Source: Verrucomicrobiaceae bacterium (GTDB taxonomy: Bacteria; Verrucomicrobiota; Verrucomicrobiia; Verrucomicrobiales; Akkermansiaceae). From it: a stretch of DNA of 5,960 nucleotides. The position numbers and the translations under genes were made by a program. Within the stretch, counting starts at the first letter, position 1. The number at the start of each line of letters is the position of its first letter. Positions 5,747 through 5,960 of the stretch are shown in pieces. The stretch lies in contig JAIXVN010000510.1 in NCBI GenBank assembly GCA_027483005.1, positions 1 to 5,960 of the forward strand, read 5' to 3'. Below the pieces are notes generated by a model. That model did not search any database. It was not told the DNA's origin and saw nothing but the letters and a program-made list of their open reading frames with translations.

Positions 5747-5791
5747 TCGGAAACAGGTCGCAATTTGACCGATTGCCCGAAATAGGTTGCG

Positions 5792-5808
5792 CCCCCGTCG
5801 CGAGGGGG
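5792..5808. terminator. GC hairpin, possible terminator of the giant gene
   Basis: CCCCC, a 7-base loop GTCGCGA, then GGGGG, followed by TCTGTTGG. It lies 45 bases after the stop codon at 5746 and 43 bases before the next start. No T tract follows, so the terminator call is weak; it could also be a leader structure of the next gene. Confidence 0.35.
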
Positions 5809-5840
5809 TCTGTTGGAGCATGGACAAGTCTCTAGGGATG

Positions 5841-5846
5841 AAGGAG
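5841..5846 (+). promoter_or_regulatory. Shine-Dalgarno AAGGAG that decides the TTG start at 5852
   Basis: AAGGAG ends 5 bases before TTG 5852. The other in-frame candidates are GTG 5846, which overlaps this site, and TTG 5813, which lies close behind the GC hairpin. Both are less convincing. Confidence 0.65.
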
Positions 5847-5851
5847 TGGGT

Positions 5852-5960
5852 TTGAGCCGGCTTGCCGCTCCGGGAAAGATCGCCTTCGTCGGCGGTTTCG
5901 AACCGAGACGCTGTGGCATCGCCACCTTCACCCATGATCTTTGCGAGGCTGTTTCGGCAG
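5852..5960 (+). CDS. N-terminus of a GT-B (GT4-type) glycosyltransferase, cut by the window edge
   Basis: Thirty-six codons are visible, beginning (M)SRLAAPGKIAFVGGFEPR and continuing RCGIATFTHDLCEAVSA. A first beta strand (KIAFVGGF) runs into a Pro-Arg-Arg-Cys-Gly-Ile-Ala loop and then the helix TFTHDLCEAV. This is the signature opening of a group of GT-B-fold glycosyltransferases (family GT4 type) that transfer sugars from nucleotide-sugar donors. There is no signal peptide, so it should be cytoplasmic or membrane-associated. Donor, acceptor and pathway cannot be told from this fragment. The TTG start is chosen from the AAGGAG 5 bases upstream; the frame is open further up to a stop at 5783, so a TTG at 5813 remains possible. 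It is probably the first gene of a separate unit, since a GC hairpin lies before it. Confidence 0.8.
   Translation, partial: MSRLAAPGKIAFVGGFEPRRCGIATFTHDLCEAVSA

Noticed and set aside
5765..5770. TTGACC as a possible -35 box before the glycosyltransferase gene
   Set aside because: The -10 position 16-18 bp downstream is GC-rich and unlike a promoter.

Overview
The window is GC-rich bacterial DNA with all four recognisable genes on the + strand. It most likely comes from a member of the Verrucomicrobiota (Verrucomicrobiaceae/Luteolibacter-like). That placement is an inference from three things: a very long secreted mosaic protein with discoidin and Ig-like modules; a C-terminal tail of the type common in secreted proteins of that phylum (an EF-hand-like DEDGDGINKLLEYAF stretch, then a Tyr/Arg-rich beta module); and a CPFV-type secreted thioredoxin-like protein. 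No database search was possible.

Layout. Positions 1-334 hold the 3' end of a gene whose product resembles a DsbD N-terminal (alpha-like) domain. After 76 bp comes a secreted peroxiredoxin/thioredoxin-like protein (411-1007), closed by a strong hairpin terminator (1038-1067). A short leader region with two compact dyads and a good Shine-Dalgarno sequence precedes a single 1534-residue gene (1142-5746) that fills most of the window. A 105-bp gap with a GC hairpin and a short imperfect direct repeat leads to the first 36 codons of a GT-B-type glycosyltransferase (5852 to the window end).

Function. The first two genes look like a cell-envelope thiol-redox pair. The giant protein is the main item. 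It has a signal peptide, a PQQ-dependent glucose/sorbosone-dehydrogenase-like domain, a diheme cytochrome c domain with two CxxCH sites, a discoidin-like domain, two Ig-like repeats, a CBM6-like jelly roll, a third Ig-like repeat and a calcium-loop tail. It reads as a self-contained extracytoplasmic oxidase: substrate oxidised at PQQ, electrons passed to covalently bound hemes, and the C-terminal half holding the enzyme on a glycan or surface. Substrate and electron acceptor cannot be read from the sequence. The last gene begins what may be a separate glycan-biosynthesis locus.

I see no tRNA, rRNA, CRISPR array, insertion sequence or phage gene. The long minus-strand open frames are judged to be shadows of the plus-strand genes.
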